Shown here: positions 42,539 to 52,569 of the stretch, in pieces
Layout of the letters: every line of letters begins with the position of its first letter
How positions within the stretch are numbered: position 1 is the stretch's first letter
NCBI RefSeq assembly: GCF_000971055.1
Contig: NZ_LARW01000077.1
Location: forward strand, 62,001-126,000
DNA: 64,000 nucleotides
DNA from: Sphingomonas sp. SRS2
GTDB lineage: Bacteria; Pseudomonadota; Alphaproteobacteria; Sphingomonadales; Sphingomonadaceae
Direction of reading: 5' to 3'
Program-made: the position numbers and the translations under genes
Notes under the pieces: model-generated
The model's input: only the letters and a program-made list of their open reading frames with translations
What the model was told of the DNA's origin: nothing
Databases searched by the model: none

Positions 42539-43268
42539 TCATCGGGACGTTCCGCTAGCATCGGATGACGGCGGGGAGGTTAGGCCTCCCCGGCCGGAAA
42601 AGCATGTACCCGAGCGCAAGTGCGTGCTGTCGGCGGAGCATGGCGCGCGTGGCGACCTGATTCGCCTCGCGCTGTCGCCCGATGGGACTGTGCTGCCCGA
42701 TTTGCGTGCCAAGGCGGGCGGGCGTGGGGCCTGGATCGGGGTCGATCGCGCGATGCTGGAAACCGCGATAGCGAAGGGTAAGCTGAAGGGCGCACTCGCC
42801 CGCGCCTTCAAGACTGGCGAGTTCAGCATCCCGGCCGATCTGCCCGACCGGATCGAGGACGGTCTGCGCCGCGCGGCGCTCGACCGGCTCGGCCTCGAGG
42901 CGCGCGCGGGGGCGCTGCTTACCGGATCGGACAAGATCGGCGAGGCCGCCCGGCGCGGGCAGCTCCATTTGCTGCTCCACGCCGCCGACGCTTCGGAAGA
43001 CGGCAACCGCAAGCTCGATCAGGCGCTCCGCGTCGGCAGCGATGCCGAGGGCAGCGGCCTGCGCGGGGTGGTAATCCCGGCTGAGCGCACCATATTGTCG
43101 ATGGCGCTTGGGCGGGACAATGTGGTACATATAGGTCTGACCGTGCCGGCTTCCGCCGTGCGCGTCGCTGACGCTTTGGGCCGCTGGTGCGGCTTTATAG
43201 GACGTTCGGAAAGCGCTTCAGCCTTGCGGAGTCGATCCGCAGGGTCCATCGGCGCTACAAATTTGTGA
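42525..43268 (+). CDS. YlxR (DUF448)/L7Ae-like fused RNA-binding protein
   Basis: The 247-residue product begins with a DUF448 (YlxR) domain containing ERKCVLSAEHGARGDLIRLA and GGRGAWIGVDR, followed by a YlxQ/L7Ae-type domain from about residue 110 (LTGSDKIGEAARRGQLHLLL). Fusion of the two, which are separate small proteins in Bacillus, is normal in alphaproteobacteria. YlxR has been linked to RNase P and to transcription control; here it accompanies nusA and infB. The start overlaps the tautomerase end. Confidence 0.85.
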   Translation: MAHDDHRDVPLASDDGGEVRPPRPEKHVPERKCVLSAEHGARGDLIRLALSPDGTVLPDLRAKAGGRGAWIGVDRAMLETAIAKGKLKGALARAFKTGEFSIPADLPDRIEDGLRRAALDRLGLEARAGALLTGSDKIGEAARRGQLHLLLHAADASEDGNRKLDQALRVGSDAEGSGLRGVVIPAERTILSMALGRDNVVHIGLTVPASAVRVADALGRWCGFIGRSESASALRSRSAGSIGATNL

Positions 43269-43289
43269 AGTGAAGGGTTCGGTTACCAG

Positions 43290-45860
43290 ATGAGTGACAA
43301 CGACAAGCCGAAACTGGGAATGCGCGCGCCGCTGGGCCTGAAGCGTACGGTCGAGACGGGCCAGGTGAAGCAGAGCTTCAGCCATGGCCGCTCGAACACC
43401 GTCGTCGTCGAGGTCAAGCGCCGCCGCGTGCTCGGTGGACGCCCCGGCGAAGCCGAGCCGCAGGTAGTCGAAGAACCGACGCCGGCACCGGCTGCCGCTC
43501 CGGCGCCCGCGCCCGCGCCCGCGCCTGTTCAGGCCGCGCCGACGCCGGCTCCCGCCGCGCCGAAGCCTGCGCCTCCCGCGCCGCCCGTCAATACACGCCC
43601 GATGACCCCGCTCGAGCGGCGCGAGCAGCAGGCGCGCCTGCTGCGCGAGGCCGACGAAGCCCGCATGACCGCACTTGAGGAGGCACGCCGCCGCGAGGAA
43701 CGGATGAAGGCCGAGGCGAGTGAGGAAGAGAAGCGCCGCGCCGAGGATAACCGCCGCTCCGAGGAGCAGGCCGAGCGCGCCGCCTCCGAGCCTGCCGTCG
43801 AGACCGCCGCAGCGCCGGCGCCGGCCGCAGATGCCGCGCCCGCTGCCGCGCCCGCAGCCGAAGTCCGCAGCGACGGTGTCCCGCCGCCGCGCCGCTTCAC
43901 GCCAGTTGCCAGCCCCAAGCGTCCCGAGCCCAGCCGTCCGCAGCAGCGCGACCGCAAGGGCGACGATCGCCGTCAGTCCGGCAAGCTCACCGTTACCAAG
44001 GCGCTCGACGACGACAGCGGCGCGCGCGCGCGTTCGCTCGCCGCGCTCAAGCGGTCGCGTGAGAAGGATCGCCGCGCGCATCAGTCGGGAGCGGTCCAGC
44101 AGAAGCAGGTCCGCGATGTCGCAGTGCCGGAAACAATCACCGTCGCCGAACTCGCCAATCGTATGGCGGAGCGGGGCGCCGATCTGGTCAAGGCGCTGTT
44201 CAAGATGGGTATGCCCGTCACGGTGAACCAGTCGATCGACCAGGACACCGCCGAGCTGCTCGTCACCGAGTTCGGCCATAACATCAAGCGCGTTTCCGAT
44301 AGCGACGTCGACCTGGTGTCGACGCATGATGTCGATGCCGACGAAACGATGGTGTCGCGTGCTCCGGTCGTCACGATCATGGGCCATGTCGACCATGGCA
44401 AGACCAGCCTGCTCGATGCGTTGCGCGGTACCGACGTCGCCAGCGGCGAAGCCGGCGGGATCACCCAGCATATCGGCGCCTATCAGGTGCAGGTGGAATC
44501 GGGCACGAAGATCACCTTCCTCGATACCCCGGGCCATGAAGCGTTCAGCGACATGCGCGCGCGCGGCGCCAACATCACCGACATCGTCGTGATCGTCGTC
44601 GCCGGCGATGACGGGCTGCGTCCGCAGACGATCGAGGCGATCAGCCACACCCGCGCCGCGGGCGTGCCGATGATCATCGCGATCAACAAGATGGATAAGC
44701 CCGGCTCGAACGCCCAGAAGGTGCGCGAGGCGCTGCTCCAGCACGACGTGCAGGTGGAAAGCATGGGCGGTGACGTTCAGGAGGTTCAGGTCTCCGCGCT
44801 CAAGAAGACAGGTCTCGATGAGCTGATCGGCAAGATCGAACTTCAGGCCGAACTGCTCGAGCTCAAGGCGAATCCCGATCGCGCCGCCGAAGGCACTGTC
44901 GTCGAAGCCACGCTCGACAAGGGCCGTGGCGCGGTCGCGACCGTGCTGGTCAACCGTGGCACGCTCCGGGTCGGCGACATCTTCGTCGTCGGTGCGGAGA
45001 GCGGCAAGGTTCGCGCGCTGATCGACGACAAGGGCCGCAACGTCAAGGAAGCGGGCCCGTCGCTGCCCGTCGAGGTTCTCGGCCTGTCGGGTGTGCCGAG
45101 TGCGGGCGATCAGCTCTCGGTCGTCGAGAACGAGGCGCGCGCCCGCGAGGTCGCGGCCTATCGCGCCAGCGTCATCCAGGCGAAGCGGACCACCTCGGCG
45201 CCCGCCAGCCTCGAGTCGATGTTCTCGGCGCTGCGCGAGCAGCAGGCCCAGCAATATCCGGTGGTCGTGAAGGCCGATGCCCAGGGCTCGGTCGAGGCGA
45301 TCGTCGGTTCGCTCAACAAGATCTCGACCGACCTGATCCAGGTTCGCATCCTGCATTCGGGCGTCGGTGGGATCACCGAGAGCGACGTCAGCCTGGCTGC
45401 CGCGTCGAAGGCGCCGATCATCGGCTTCAACGTCCGTGCCAACGCCAAGGCACGCGAGATCGCCACGCGGGACGGGGTCGCGCTTAAATATTATGACGTG
45501 ATCTACGATCTGCTCGACGAAATCCGCGCCGCGATGGCCGGCCAGCTTGGTCCGGAATATCTGGAGCATGTCGTCGGACGCGCCGAAATCCGCGAGGTCT
45601 TCTCGGCGGGTAAGCATGGCAAGGCCGCCGGCCTGCTCGTGGTCGAGGGCTATATCCGCCAGAAGCTGCGCGCGCGCATCCTGCGTGATGACGTCATCAT
45701 CTATAATGGTGCGATCTCGTCGCTGCGCCGTTTCAAGGACGACGTTCCGGAGGTTCGCGCGGGCCTCGAATGCGGCATTACCCTCGACTCGACGACCGAC
45801 ATCAAGCCCGGCGATATCGTCGAGACGTTCGAGGTCGAGGAACGCGAACGGACGCTGTAG
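43290..45860 (+). CDS. infB: Translation initiation factor IF-2
   Basis: IF-2 is the GTPase that places fMet-tRNA on the 30S subunit. The 856-residue chain has the alphaproteobacterial N-terminal extension ([17 protein letters not shown]), a long Ala/Pro-rich and charged linker (about 55-220), IF2_N, then the G domain with [11 protein letters not shown] (about 367-377), DTPGHEAF and NKMDKPG, and domains II-IV. A second internal start for a short IF-2 form is possible but not evident. AAGGG precedes ATG 43290. Confidence 0.96.
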   Translation: MSDNDKPKLGMRAPLGLKRTVETGQVKQSFSHGRSNTVVVEVKRRRVLGGRPGEAEPQVVEEPTPAPAAAPAPAPAPAPVQAAPTPAPAAPKPAPPAPPVNTRPMTPLERREQQARLLREADEARMTALEEARRREERMKAEASEEEKRRAEDNRRSEEQAERAASEPAVETAAAPAPAADAAPAAAPAAEVRSDGVPPPRRFTPVASPKRPEPSRPQQRDRKGDDRRQSGKLTVTKALDDDSGARARSLAALKRSREKDRRAHQSGAVQQKQVRDVAVPETITVAELANRMAERGADLVKALFKMGMPVTVNQSIDQDTAELLVTEFGHNIKRVSDSDVDLVSTHDVDADETMVSRAPVVTIMGHVDHGKTSLLDALRGTDVASGEAGGITQHIGAYQVQVESGTKITFLDTPGHEAFSDMRARGANITDIVVIVVAGDDGLRPQTIEAISHTRAAGVPMIIAINKMDKPGSNAQKVREALLQHDVQVESMGGDVQEVQVSALKKTGLDELIGKIELQAELLELKANPDRAAEGTVVEATLDKGRGAVATVLVNRGTLRVGDIFVVGAESGKVRALIDDKGRNVKEAGPSLPVEVLGLSGVPSAGDQLSVVENEARAREVAAYRASVIQAKRTTSAPASLESMFSALREQQAQQYPVVVKADAQGSVEAIVGSLNKISTDLIQVRILHSGVGGITESDVSLAAASKAPIIGFNVRANAKAREIATRDGVALKYYDVIYDLLDEIRAAMAGQLGPEYLEHVVGRAEIREVFSAGKHGKAAGLLVVEGYIRQKLRARILRDDVIIYNGAISSLRRFKDDVPEVRAGLECGITLDSTTDIKPGDIVETFEVEERERTL

Positions 45861-45868
45861 GAACAGAG

Positions 45869-45953
45869 CGTCATCCCAGCGCAGGCCGGGATCTCAGGAG
45901 ATATGCGCAGGTCCTCCCTGCCGCCTGAGACCCCAGCCTGCGCTGGGGTGACG
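45869..45953. repeat. Interspersed palindromic element, copy 3 (85 nt), inside infB-rbfA
   Basis: Arms CGTCATCCCAGCGCAGGC (45869-45886) and GCCTGCGCTGGGGTGACG (45936-45953) match at 17 of 18 positions. Further in, CGGGATCTCAGG and CCTGAGACCCC continue the stem. The element fills nearly all of the gap between infB and rbfA, so the operon mRNA would contain a long, stable stem-loop here. Confidence 0.75.
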
Positions 45954-45975
45954 CGTCCTTTGGAAAGGCCGCGTC

Positions 45976-46380
45976 ATGCGCCGTAACGAAACTGCCGAAG
46001 GCAAGTCGGTCCGCCTGCTCCGCGTCGGCGAGCAGGTGCGCCATGCCCTGTCGGACATATTGATGCGCGGCGACGTGCACGACGATACGCTCGCCAGTCA
46101 CATGGTGTCCGTGACCGAAGTCCGCATGTCGTCGGATCTCAAGCACGCCACCGCCTTCGTGAAGCCGCTGCTCGGCGCGAATGAGGAAGCGGTGATCAAG
46201 GCGTTGCGCACCAACACCGCCTATCTGCAGAGCGAGGTCGCGCGGCGGGTGAACACCAAATATGCCGCGAAGCTCAAATTCCTGGCCGACGAAAGCTTCG
46301 ACGAGGGCAGTCATATCGACAAGCTGCTTCGCCAGCCCAAGGTCGCGCGGGACCTGACCCGCGACGAGGGCGAGGCCTGA
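45976..46380 (+). CDS. rbfA: Ribosome-binding factor A
   Basis: RbfA binds helix 1 of 16S rRNA in 30S maturation and cold adaptation. The 134-residue KH-like protein shows [34 protein letters not shown] and [17 protein letters not shown], all family blocks. It ends the rightward operon; truB, which often follows, is on the opposite strand 6.5 kb away. An interspersed palindrome lies between infB and this gene. Confidence 0.95.
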   Translation: MRRNETAEGKSVRLLRVGEQVRHALSDILMRGDVHDDTLASHMVSVTEVRMSSDLKHATAFVKPLLGANEEAVIKALRTNTAYLQSEVARRVNTKYAAKLKFLADESFDEGSHIDKLLRQPKVARDLTRDEGEA

Positions 46381-46444
46381 AGTCGTTTCGGCATGGCTGA
46401 AGCGCGGAGCTGGTTGGCGCCGCGGTCAGATATGTCGAACAAAT

Positions 46445-47179
46445 CTAGGTCTTTTCGGTCCACCGTCGCGCTACGGCATTATGCTCCGCGGCGTGGAGCA
46501 GCTCCTCGAGATCGGCGAGGCCGACGTCGAGCACGTCCGGATAGTCCGCGATCGCCTTGATCAGGTCTTCCCGCGAGAAATCGGCTGAGCTCGCCGGCTC
46601 GGCCAGCGCCTTGGCGACATGCGGGTAGCTGTGGCCCGAAAAGCGATGGAAGCTCCAGGCCATGGCGAGCAGCAGCACCGTTCCCACGCCGACCGGGGCC
46701 AGGACGAAGCTATAGCCCATATCGTGGATCCCGGGCCCGCCGAGCACCGCGGTCAGCGCGACCGCGCCGCCGGGAGGATGAAGCGATCGCGTTAGCGCCA
46801 TCGCCGCGATCGCGCCGCCCACCGCTAGCCCGGCCGCAACCATCGGGTCGGCCCCGAGGCGCGCCGCGGACACGCCGACGATCGCCGAGACGATATTGCC
46901 GCCGAACACCGCCCAGGGTTGCGCCATCGGACTGGCGGGCACCGCGAACAACAGCACCGCCGCCGCACCGATCGGTGCGATCAGCAGCGGCATGTGTGCA
47001 CCCGCGCCCGCGAGGCTGCGCACCAGCAGGCCGGTCGCGATGATGCCGATCAGCGCGCCAAGGCCCGAGATCAGCCTGTCGCGCACCGCCTTGTCGGCGG
47101 GCACAGCGATCATCATTGCGTGATAGCGCGACCAGCGGAAGCGGACGCGGGGCGTATCCTCGGGAGGCATCTTCATCAT
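46445..47179 (-). CDS. HPP family membrane protein
   Basis: The 244-residue protein has four or more hydrophobic helices at residues about 30-175 and the family signature RSLHPPGGAVALTAV. The C-terminal ~65 residues are soluble (SYPHVAKAL, ADLEELLHAAEHNA). Some HPP proteins carry nitrite across plastid and cyanobacterial membranes; function here is unknown. MMKMPPED may start at 47179 or one or two codons in. A shorter HPP homologue lies at 59470-59946. Confidence 0.85.
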   Translation of the reverse strand: MMKMPPEDTPRVRFRWSRYHAMMIAVPADKAVRDRLISGLGALIGIIATGLLVRSLAGAGAHMPLLIAPIGAAAVLLFAVPASPMAQPWAVFGGNIVSAIVGVSAARLGADPMVAAGLAVGGAIAAMALTRSLHPPGGAVALTAVLGGPGIHDMGYSFVLAPVGVGTVLLLAMAWSFHRFSGHSYPHVAKALAEPASSADFSREDLIKAIADYPDVLDVGLADLEELLHAAEHNAVARRWTEKT

Positions 47180-47312
47180 GCGCGGCTATCGTCGATGAGG
47201 GCGGGCTCCGCCAGAAAGATGTGATTGTCCGCCGCCAATATTGTAGCGTCCGATTCGTTGCATGTTGGGGGCATGGATTGCTTATATCGCGAACATTGTC
47301 GGCGCCGCGCCG

Positions 47313-47329
47313 CGCGCTAGGATAGCGCG
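47313..47329 (+). promoter_or_regulatory. Hairpin enclosing the tdk ribosome binding site
   Basis: CGCGCTA-GGA-TAGCGCG forms a perfect seven-base-pair stem that ends directly at the tdk ATG (47330). The AGGA that must act as the binding site is in the loop and last stem base. Such a structure should restrain translation. Confidence 0.55.
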
Positions 47330-47926
47330 ATGGCGAAGCTCTATTTCTATTATGCGGCCATGAACGCGGGCAAATCGGCCACGCTGCTTCAGGCCGATTT
47401 CAACTATCGCGAGCGCGGCATGCGGACGCTGCTGTTTACCGCTGCCTTCGACGACCGCTTCGAGCCGGGCAAGATCAGCTCGCGAATCGGTCTCGCGTCG
47501 CATGCCAATGCGATCGATCCCGAAAGCGATCTGTTCGAGGAGGTCGCCATCGAACTGGCCGAAGCGCCCGTCCATTGCGTGCTGGTTGACGAAGCGCAGT
47601 GGCTGACCCGCGCACAGGTGTTCCAGCTCGCGGCGGTGTGCGACGAACTCGACATTCCAGTACTGGCCTATGGACTGCGCACCGATTTCCGCGCGCAGCT
47701 TTTTCCCGGCAGCGAAGTGCTGCTCGCGATCGCCGACAATCTTATCGAGCTGAAGGCGGTGTGCGCCTGCGGCCGCAAGGCGACGATGAACCTGCGCGTC
47801 GATGCGGAGGGCTTCGCGGTCAAGGAGGGCGCGCAGATCGAGGTGGGCGGCAATGAGCGCTATGTCGCGCTGTGCCGCCGCCATTATGCCGAACAGATGG
47901 GCTGGCGGCGCGGCGCGCATCTGTGA
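47330..47926 (+). CDS. tdk: Thymidine kinase (type II)
   Basis: Tdk phosphorylates thymidine for salvage. The 198-residue protein has the P-loop in [22 protein letters not shown] (Walker B), the lasso [15 protein letters not shown] and a zinc site with CACG and the CRRH near the end, as in E. coli TDK. The start ATG 47330 is directly preceded by a hairpin. ThyA is also encoded in this window, so both de novo and salvage routes to dTMP are present. Confidence 0.95.
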   Translation: MAKLYFYYAAMNAGKSATLLQADFNYRERGMRTLLFTAAFDDRFEPGKISSRIGLASHANAIDPESDLFEEVAIELAEAPVHCVLVDEAQWLTRAQVFQLAAVCDELDIPVLAYGLRTDFRAQLFPGSEVLLAIADNLIELKAVCACGRKATMNLRVDAEGFAVKEGAQIEVGGNERYVALCRRHYAEQMGWRRGAHL

Positions 47927-47975
47927 ATGCCCATGCTCAGGCCCGGTTCAGGCACGCCGGGCTATCCTTGCGGGA

Positions 47976-48350
47976 ATGAAACAGCTGATCATCTTCGCCT
48001 GGTCGGCCGTGCTGCTGTCGAGCGCGGCTGTGGCGGCGGATACTGCCCCCGCGAAGGAGCCGCGGCAGGCGCGCATTCCCTTCGCCAATAGTGGCTCGAT
48101 CGACAATTGGCAGGCGGACGGCCGCCAGGCGCTCTATATCCAGGGGCCGGGCCGGCAATGGTATCATGCCAGGCTCGCCGGCTACTGCCCTGATCTCGAT
48201 TTCGCCACTGCGATCGGCTTCGAAACGCGCGGCATCGGCGATTTCGACAGCTTCTCGACGATCATCGTGCGTGGCCATCGCTGTCCGCTCACGAGCCTCG
48301 TCAAGAGCGGCCCGCCGCCCAGCAAGATAAAGAAGCCGAAGAAGGATTAG
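47976..48350 (+). CDS. DUF6491-like secreted protein
   Basis: The 124-residue product starts with a signal peptide (MKQLIIFAWSAVLLSSAAVAAD). The mature part has ARIPFANSGSIDNWQADGRQALYIQ and a CPDL...RCPL cysteine pair, similar to DUF6491 proteins as I remember them, followed by a Lys-rich end. CGGGA precedes ATG 47976. The function is unknown. Its stop overlaps the stop of the convergent kinase gene (TTAG). Confidence 0.7.
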   Translation: MKQLIIFAWSAVLLSSAAVAADTAPAKEPRQARIPFANSGSIDNWQADGRQALYIQGPGRQWYHARLAGYCPDLDFATAIGFETRGIGDFDSFSTIIVRGHRCPLTSLVKSGPPPSKIKKPKKD

Positions 48351-49384
48351 TGCGCGGGCAGCCTTAGCCGCGCGACGGTCCGCGTCCCACCGCTCAGGAT
48401 GAAGCTGCCGCGCAGTTGCCGCGCAAGCATCTGGGCGAGGCGGAGGCCCAGACTGTCGGTGGTGGCGAGGTCAAAGCCAGACGGGAGCCCTGCGCCATCG
48501 TCGCTGACATCAATGTCGAGTGAGCCGTCTTTGCGCTGCCACACCTCGATCAGCACCTCCCCCTTTTCCCGACCAGCCAGGCCATGTTCGATGGCGTTCG
48601 TTACCGCCTCGGCGACGATCAGCGCCATCGGCACCGCCGCTTCGGGGGCGAGGTCGATATCCTCCGGCGCTTCTACCCGGAAATCGACCCCTGCCTTTCC
48701 GCTCGCTTCGACGAGGTCCGCTCCCAATTCGGTGAGAAAGGCCGCAAGATGGAGCTGATCGCCATGCGGATTATAGAGTTGCCGGTGGATGCGGCCGATC
48801 AGCGCCAGTCGCCGTGCGGCGTCGTCGAGCGCGAGCCTGGCTGTCTCGTCCGAAATGCCGCGCATCTGCAGCGACAGCAGCCCGCTGACGACCTGGAGAT
48901 TGTTCGATACGCGATGCTGAAGCTCGCGGAACAGAAGCTCGCCGCGTTCGGCGAGCCGTTCGCTGCGTTCGCGCTCATCGGCAAGCCGGCGGTTGGCGCG
49001 CTGCATCCAGTCGATCAGCAGGATATCGATCACCACCACGACCGAATAAAAGCCCAGCGCGAAGACAATGCCACCCGTTATCTTTACCGCGAAATAGGGC
49101 GGTATGAAGCAGTACCAGGCGATGAGGCCGCATAGGATACCCGCCAGGATGCCCGGCCGTACGCCGAACAGGAATGTCGACAGGATCACCGCCGGGAAGA
49201 AGCTGACATAAGGAAAGCCCGCCGGCAGCAGCGGTTCGGCGAGCATGCGCACGGAGAACGAGACGGCGCAGATCGCGAGCGTGCAGCCATAGGCCAGCAT
49301 CGGCCGATCACGACCGAGCGGAAGCCGCTCCAGCAACTGGGCCCATGGACTCGCCAAATTTCCCCCCAAACCGGTTCCGGCCAT
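48347..49384 (-). CDS. Sensor histidine kinase with DUF4118 (HisKA_2/HWE type)
   Basis: The 345-residue protein has four membrane helices in a DUF4118 domain (FPYVSFFPAVILSTFLFG; GILAGILCGLIAWY), as in KdpD, then a HisKA_2 domain with phospho-acceptor His in ELQHRVSNNLQVVSGLL and an ATPase domain with EAVTNAIEHG (N box) and DVSDDGAGLP (G box). No response regulator is adjacent. Kinases of this class in alphaproteobacteria often act in light or general stress signalling; that is inference here. Confidence 0.87.
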   Translation of the reverse strand: MAGTGLGGNLASPWAQLLERLPLGRDRPMLAYGCTLAICAVSFSVRMLAEPLLPAGFPYVSFFPAVILSTFLFGVRPGILAGILCGLIAWYCFIPPYFAVKITGGIVFALGFYSVVVVIDILLIDWMQRANRRLADERERSERLAERGELLFRELQHRVSNNLQVVSGLLSLQMRGISDETARLALDDAARRLALIGRIHRQLYNPHGDQLHLAAFLTELGADLVEASGKAGVDFRVEAPEDIDLAPEAAVPMALIVAEAVTNAIEHGLAGREKGEVLIEVWQRKDGSLDIDVSDDGAGLPSGFDLATTDSLGLRLAQMLARQLRGSFILSGGTRTVARLRLPAH

Positions 49385-49441
49385 CTAGCCAGTCCCGTGG
49401 GGAGGCCGCAATATTCGTAAAACTACAACTACTAATCGAGG

Positions 49442-49939
49442 TTAACGGCCTTGTAACAATCGACGGCCCCGCAAGTAGATTTCGATGCGATAGGCGGTAA
49501 GCACGCCGGCCGCGAAAGCGATGAAGATGCCGCTGACCAGCATTGCGCCGAGATGCCAGCGCGCGTCGCTCAGTTCGACGATATAGTGCAGGATCCAGCG
49601 GACCCCGATCAGCATGCCAATGAAGATCAGCGCCGCGGGGGAACTGCGCTGGTTGAGGCGTCCACTTTGCGGATCGAGCCCGATCTCGACCAGCCGTCCG
49701 CGTTGCCAGCCGATTGCGCTGCCTGCCGCCAGTCCCAGCCCGATCCATAGCCAGCCGGAAGCGGAGGGCGGAGATGTGACGAAGACCGCCGCGGCGAACA
49801 GCATGAAGACGGTGGGAATGATCCACAATGTGCCGAGCCGGAGCCGCTGGGTCTTGCCGATCCTGCGGACGCGGATGACGATCGCCAGCGCGAAGCAGGC
49901 GCCGACAAAAATATAATAAGGCCAGTCATGCTGCTCCAT
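49442..49939 (-). CDS. CcdC-like (DUF1453) membrane protein
   Basis: The 165-residue protein has about four or five membrane segments: YYIFVGACFALAIVIRV, IIPTVFMLFAAAVFV, GWLWIGLGLAAGSAIGW, IFIGMLIGVRWILHYI, AMLVSGIFIAFAAGVLTAY. The loop GRLVEIGLDPQSGRLNQRSSP is the conserved cytosolic segment of this family, named for CcdC of Bacillus cytochrome c biogenesis loci. Role here unknown. Probably transcribed with the kinase gene downstream (57-base gap). Confidence 0.72.
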   Translation of the reverse strand: MEQHDWPYYIFVGACFALAIVIRVRRIGKTQRLRLGTLWIIPTVFMLFAAAVFVTSPPSASGWLWIGLGLAAGSAIGWQRGRLVEIGLDPQSGRLNQRSSPAALIFIGMLIGVRWILHYIVELSDARWHLGAMLVSGIFIAFAAGVLTAYRIEIYLRGRRLLQGR

Positions 49940-49971
49940 GGCATCAGCCTAACATGCTGGCCCGGAACAAA

Positions 49972-49999
49972 AAAAGGGGAGCATCGCTGCTCCCCTTTT
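49972..49999 (-). terminator. Intrinsic terminator of pnp
   Basis: AAAAGGGGAGC-ATCGCT-GCTCCCCTTTT is a perfect stem. Read on the minus strand, the hairpin is followed by seven T residues, 22 bases past the pnp stop. On the plus strand the run is TTTTCTTCTT. Confidence 0.9.
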
Positions 50000-50020
50000 C
50001 TTCTTGTTCGGAACTGAGGA

Positions 50021-52369
50021 TCAGTCGTCGTCGCGCTTCAGGAAAGCGGGCGCGAACTCGGGCGCCGGTCCGTCGTCATTGCCGCCTTCGCGACGCGGGC
50101 CGCGATCGCCACGGCCTTCGCCGCGGGGACCACGATCGCCGCCGTCGCGACGGGGACCACGATCGCCGCCGTCACGGCGCGGACCACGGTCGCCATCGCG
50201 GCGCGGGCCACGATCGCTGCGGGGAGCGCGATCACCACGGTCGCCGCCTTCACGCGGCGGGCGGGTGTCGGGCAGTTCCTCACCGGTTTCCTGATCGACG
50301 ACGCGCATCGACAGGCGAACCTTGCCGCGCTGATCGATCTCGAGGACCTTGACCTTGACTTCCTGGCCTTCGCTCAGGGCGTCCGAGACCTTCTCGACCC
50401 GCTCGTTCTTGATCTCCGAGACGTGGACGAGACCGTCCTTGCCGCCCATGAAGTTCACGAACGCACCGAAATCAACCAGGTTGACGACCTTGCCGTCGTA
50501 GATCTTGCCGACTTCGGCCTCGGCGACGATGCCGATGATCCAGTTCTTTGCGGCTTCGATCTGCGCGGGATCGGACGACGAGATCTTGACGGTGCCGTCA
50601 TCGTCGATGTCGACCTTCGCGCCGGTGGTGGCAACGATCTCACGGATGATCTTGCCGCCGGTGCCGATGATGTCGCGGATCTTGTCCTTGGGAACCGACA
50701 TCGATTCGATCCGCGGCGCGTGCGCCGACAGCTCGGTCCGGGTCGAGTCGAGCGCCTTGGCCATTTCGCCCAGGATGTGGGCGCGGCCTTCGCTCGCCTG
50801 GAGCAGCGCGGCCTTGAAGATCTCCTCGGTGATGCCGGCGATCTTGATGTCCATCTGCATCGTGGTGATGCCTTCGGACGTGCCCGCAACCTTGAAGTCC
50901 ATGTCGCCGAGATGATCCTCGTCGCCGAGGATGTCGCTGATCACCGCGAAGTCCTTGCCTTCGAGGATCAGGCCCATTGCGATGCCCGAGACCGGACGCT
51001 TGATCGGCACGCCGGCGTCCATCATCGCCAGCGAACCGCCGCACACCGTCGCCATCGACGACGAGCCGTTCGACTCGGTGATGTCCGAGGTCAGGCGGAT
51101 CGTGTAAGGGAACTCCTCCTTGGTCGGCAGCACCGCGTGCAGCGCACGCCATGCCAGCTTGCCATGGCCGACTTCGCGACGGCCCGGCGCGCCGAAGCGA
51201 CCGACTTCACCGACCGAATAGGGCGGGAAGTTGTAGTGGAGCATGAAGTGCTCGTAACGCAGGCCGGTCAGGCCATCGATCATCTGCTCGCTTTCCTTGG
51301 TGCCCAAGGTGCAGGTCGAGATGCTCTGCGTCTCGCCACGGGTGAACAGCGCCGAACCATGCGCGCGAGGCAGGAAATGCGCCTCGGCGACGATCGGACG
51401 AACCGTCTTGGTGTCGCGGCCATCGATGCGGCGGCCATGCTTGAGGATTGCGGTGCGGACGATTTCGGCCTCGAGCTTCTTGACGAGCTTGCCGGCGGCC
51501 ATCTGGTCCTGTGGCGCGGCGTCGGCGAAAGCAGCCTTCGCCTTGGCGCGGACCTCGTTGAGCGCGCTCGAGCGAGCCGACTTGTCGGTCAGCTTGTAGG
51601 CAGCCTCGATATCCTTGCCGACCAGCTTCTTGAGCTTGGTCTTGGCGGCGGACAGATCGGCCTGGGGCGCCATTTCCCACGGATCCTTGGCAGCCTTCTC
51701 GGCGAGCTTGATGATCGCCTTGATGACTTCGCCGCTCGCCCGGTGAGCGAACATGACGGCGCCGAGCATGACTTCTTCCGAAAGCTCCTTGGCTTCGGAT
51801 TCGACCATCATCACCGCGTCATGCGTGCCGGCGACGACGAGATCGAGCTCGCCCGCCGCGACCTGCGCGTCGGTCGGGTTGAGGATATATTCGCCGTCGA
51901 CATAGCCGACGCGGGCAGCGCCGATCGGGCCCATGAAGGGAACGCCGGAGATGGTGAGCGCGGCCGAGGCGGCGATCATCGCCAGGATGTCGGGTTCGTT
52001 CTCGCCGTCATAGCTCAGCACCTGGGCGATGACGTTGACCTCGTTGTAGAAGCCTTCCGGGAAAAGCGGGCGGAGCGGGCGGTCGATCAGGCGGGAGACC
52101 AGCGTCTCCTTTTCGGTCGCGCCGCGCTCACGCTTGAAGAAGCCGCCGGGGATGCGGCCGCTGGAGAAATACTTCTCCTGATAATGGACGGTCAGCGGGA
52201 AGAAGTCCTGCCCTTCCTTGACGCTGCGCGCCGCCGTAACGGCGCAGAGGACGACGGTTTCGCCCAGGGTCGCGAGCACCGCGCCGTCGGCCTGGCGCGC
52301 GACGCGGCCCGTTTCCAGCGTGAGGGTCTGGCCGCCCCACTGGACTTCTACTTTCTTCGTATCGAACAT
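50021..52369 (-). CDS. pnp: Polynucleotide phosphorylase with Arg/Gly/Asp-rich tail
   Basis: PNPase degrades RNA 3' to 5' with phosphate. The 782-residue chain has two RNase PH domains with the helical linker, KH ([19 protein letters not shown]) and S1 ([20 protein letters not shown]) domains. After S1 comes a ~75-residue tail made of near-repeats such as DRGPRRDGG, ending [10 protein letters not shown]. Such RGG-like tails bind RNA or proteins in other exonucleases and helicases; here that is inference. E. coli PNPase ends near 711 residues. It follows rpsO with structured RNA in between. Confidence 0.96.
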   Translation of the reverse strand: MFDTKKVEVQWGGQTLTLETGRVARQADGAVLATLGETVVLCAVTAARSVKEGQDFFPLTVHYQEKYFSSGRIPGGFFKRERGATEKETLVSRLIDRPLRPLFPEGFYNEVNVIAQVLSYDGENEPDILAMIAASAALTISGVPFMGPIGAARVGYVDGEYILNPTDAQVAAGELDLVVAGTHDAVMMVESEAKELSEEVMLGAVMFAHRASGEVIKAIIKLAEKAAKDPWEMAPQADLSAAKTKLKKLVGKDIEAAYKLTDKSARSSALNEVRAKAKAAFADAAPQDQMAAGKLVKKLEAEIVRTAILKHGRRIDGRDTKTVRPIVAEAHFLPRAHGSALFTRGETQSISTCTLGTKESEQMIDGLTGLRYEHFMLHYNFPPYSVGEVGRFGAPGRREVGHGKLAWRALHAVLPTKEEFPYTIRLTSDITESNGSSSMATVCGGSLAMMDAGVPIKRPVSGIAMGLILEGKDFAVISDILGDEDHLGDMDFKVAGTSEGITTMQMDIKIAGITEEIFKAALLQASEGRAHILGEMAKALDSTRTELSAHAPRIESMSVPKDKIRDIIGTGGKIIREIVATTGAKVDIDDDGTVKISSSDPAQIEAAKNWIIGIVAEAEVGKIYDGKVVNLVDFGAFVNFMGGKDGLVHVSEIKNERVEKVSDALSEGQEVKVKVLEIDQRGKVRLSMRVVDQETGEELPDTRPPREGGDRGDRAPRSDRGPRRDGDRGPRRDGGDRGPRRDGGDRGPRGEGRGDRGPRREGGNDDGPAPEFAPAFLKRDDD

Positions 52370-52452
52370 CTGATTTCCTTGTCTCCGGACGCCCTATGCG
52401 GCCGGGGCCTATGCGGATGGCGGCGCACATCGCGCCTTCGACCATCGCGTGG

Positions 52453-52474
52453 GGCAGGCCGCTTTCGGCCTGCC
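52453..52474 (-). promoter_or_regulatory. Stem-loop in the pnp leader
   Basis: GGCAGGCCG-CTTT-CGGCCTGCC is a perfect nine-base-pair stem in the 200-base rpsO-pnp gap; a second, imperfect one (GACGGG...CCCGCCGTC) lies beside it at about 52477-52499. In E. coli this gap holds the RNase III stem by which PNPase limits its own synthesis; a similar role is inference. Confidence 0.45.
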
Positions 52475-52537
52475 GTGACGGGAGCTTATGCCCGCCGTCC
52501 CGCCCGGTACCGAATTGCACCAGGCCGGAAATGACGA

Positions 52538-52559
52538 ACGGCCCCGTTTCCGGGGCCGT
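52538..52559 (-). terminator. Hairpin after rpsO (terminator or attenuator)
   Basis: ACGGCCCCG-TTTC-CGGGGCCGT is a perfect nine-base-pair stem starting ten bases past the rpsO stop on the minus strand. The following TTCGTCATTT is only partly T-rich, so read-through into pnp is likely, as with the attenuator t1 of E. coli rpsO. Confidence 0.6.
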
Positions 52560-52569
52560 CCTGAAGGGG

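Noticed and set aside
43218-45617. 799-codon reverse frame opposite infB
   Set aside because: Same effect as other antisense frames; Arg/Gly/Asp-rich with no family signal.
50085-50260. Short tandem repeats considered as a CRISPR-like array
   Set aside because: Units are only about 15-27 bases, contiguous, and encode the PNPase tail in frame; no spacers.
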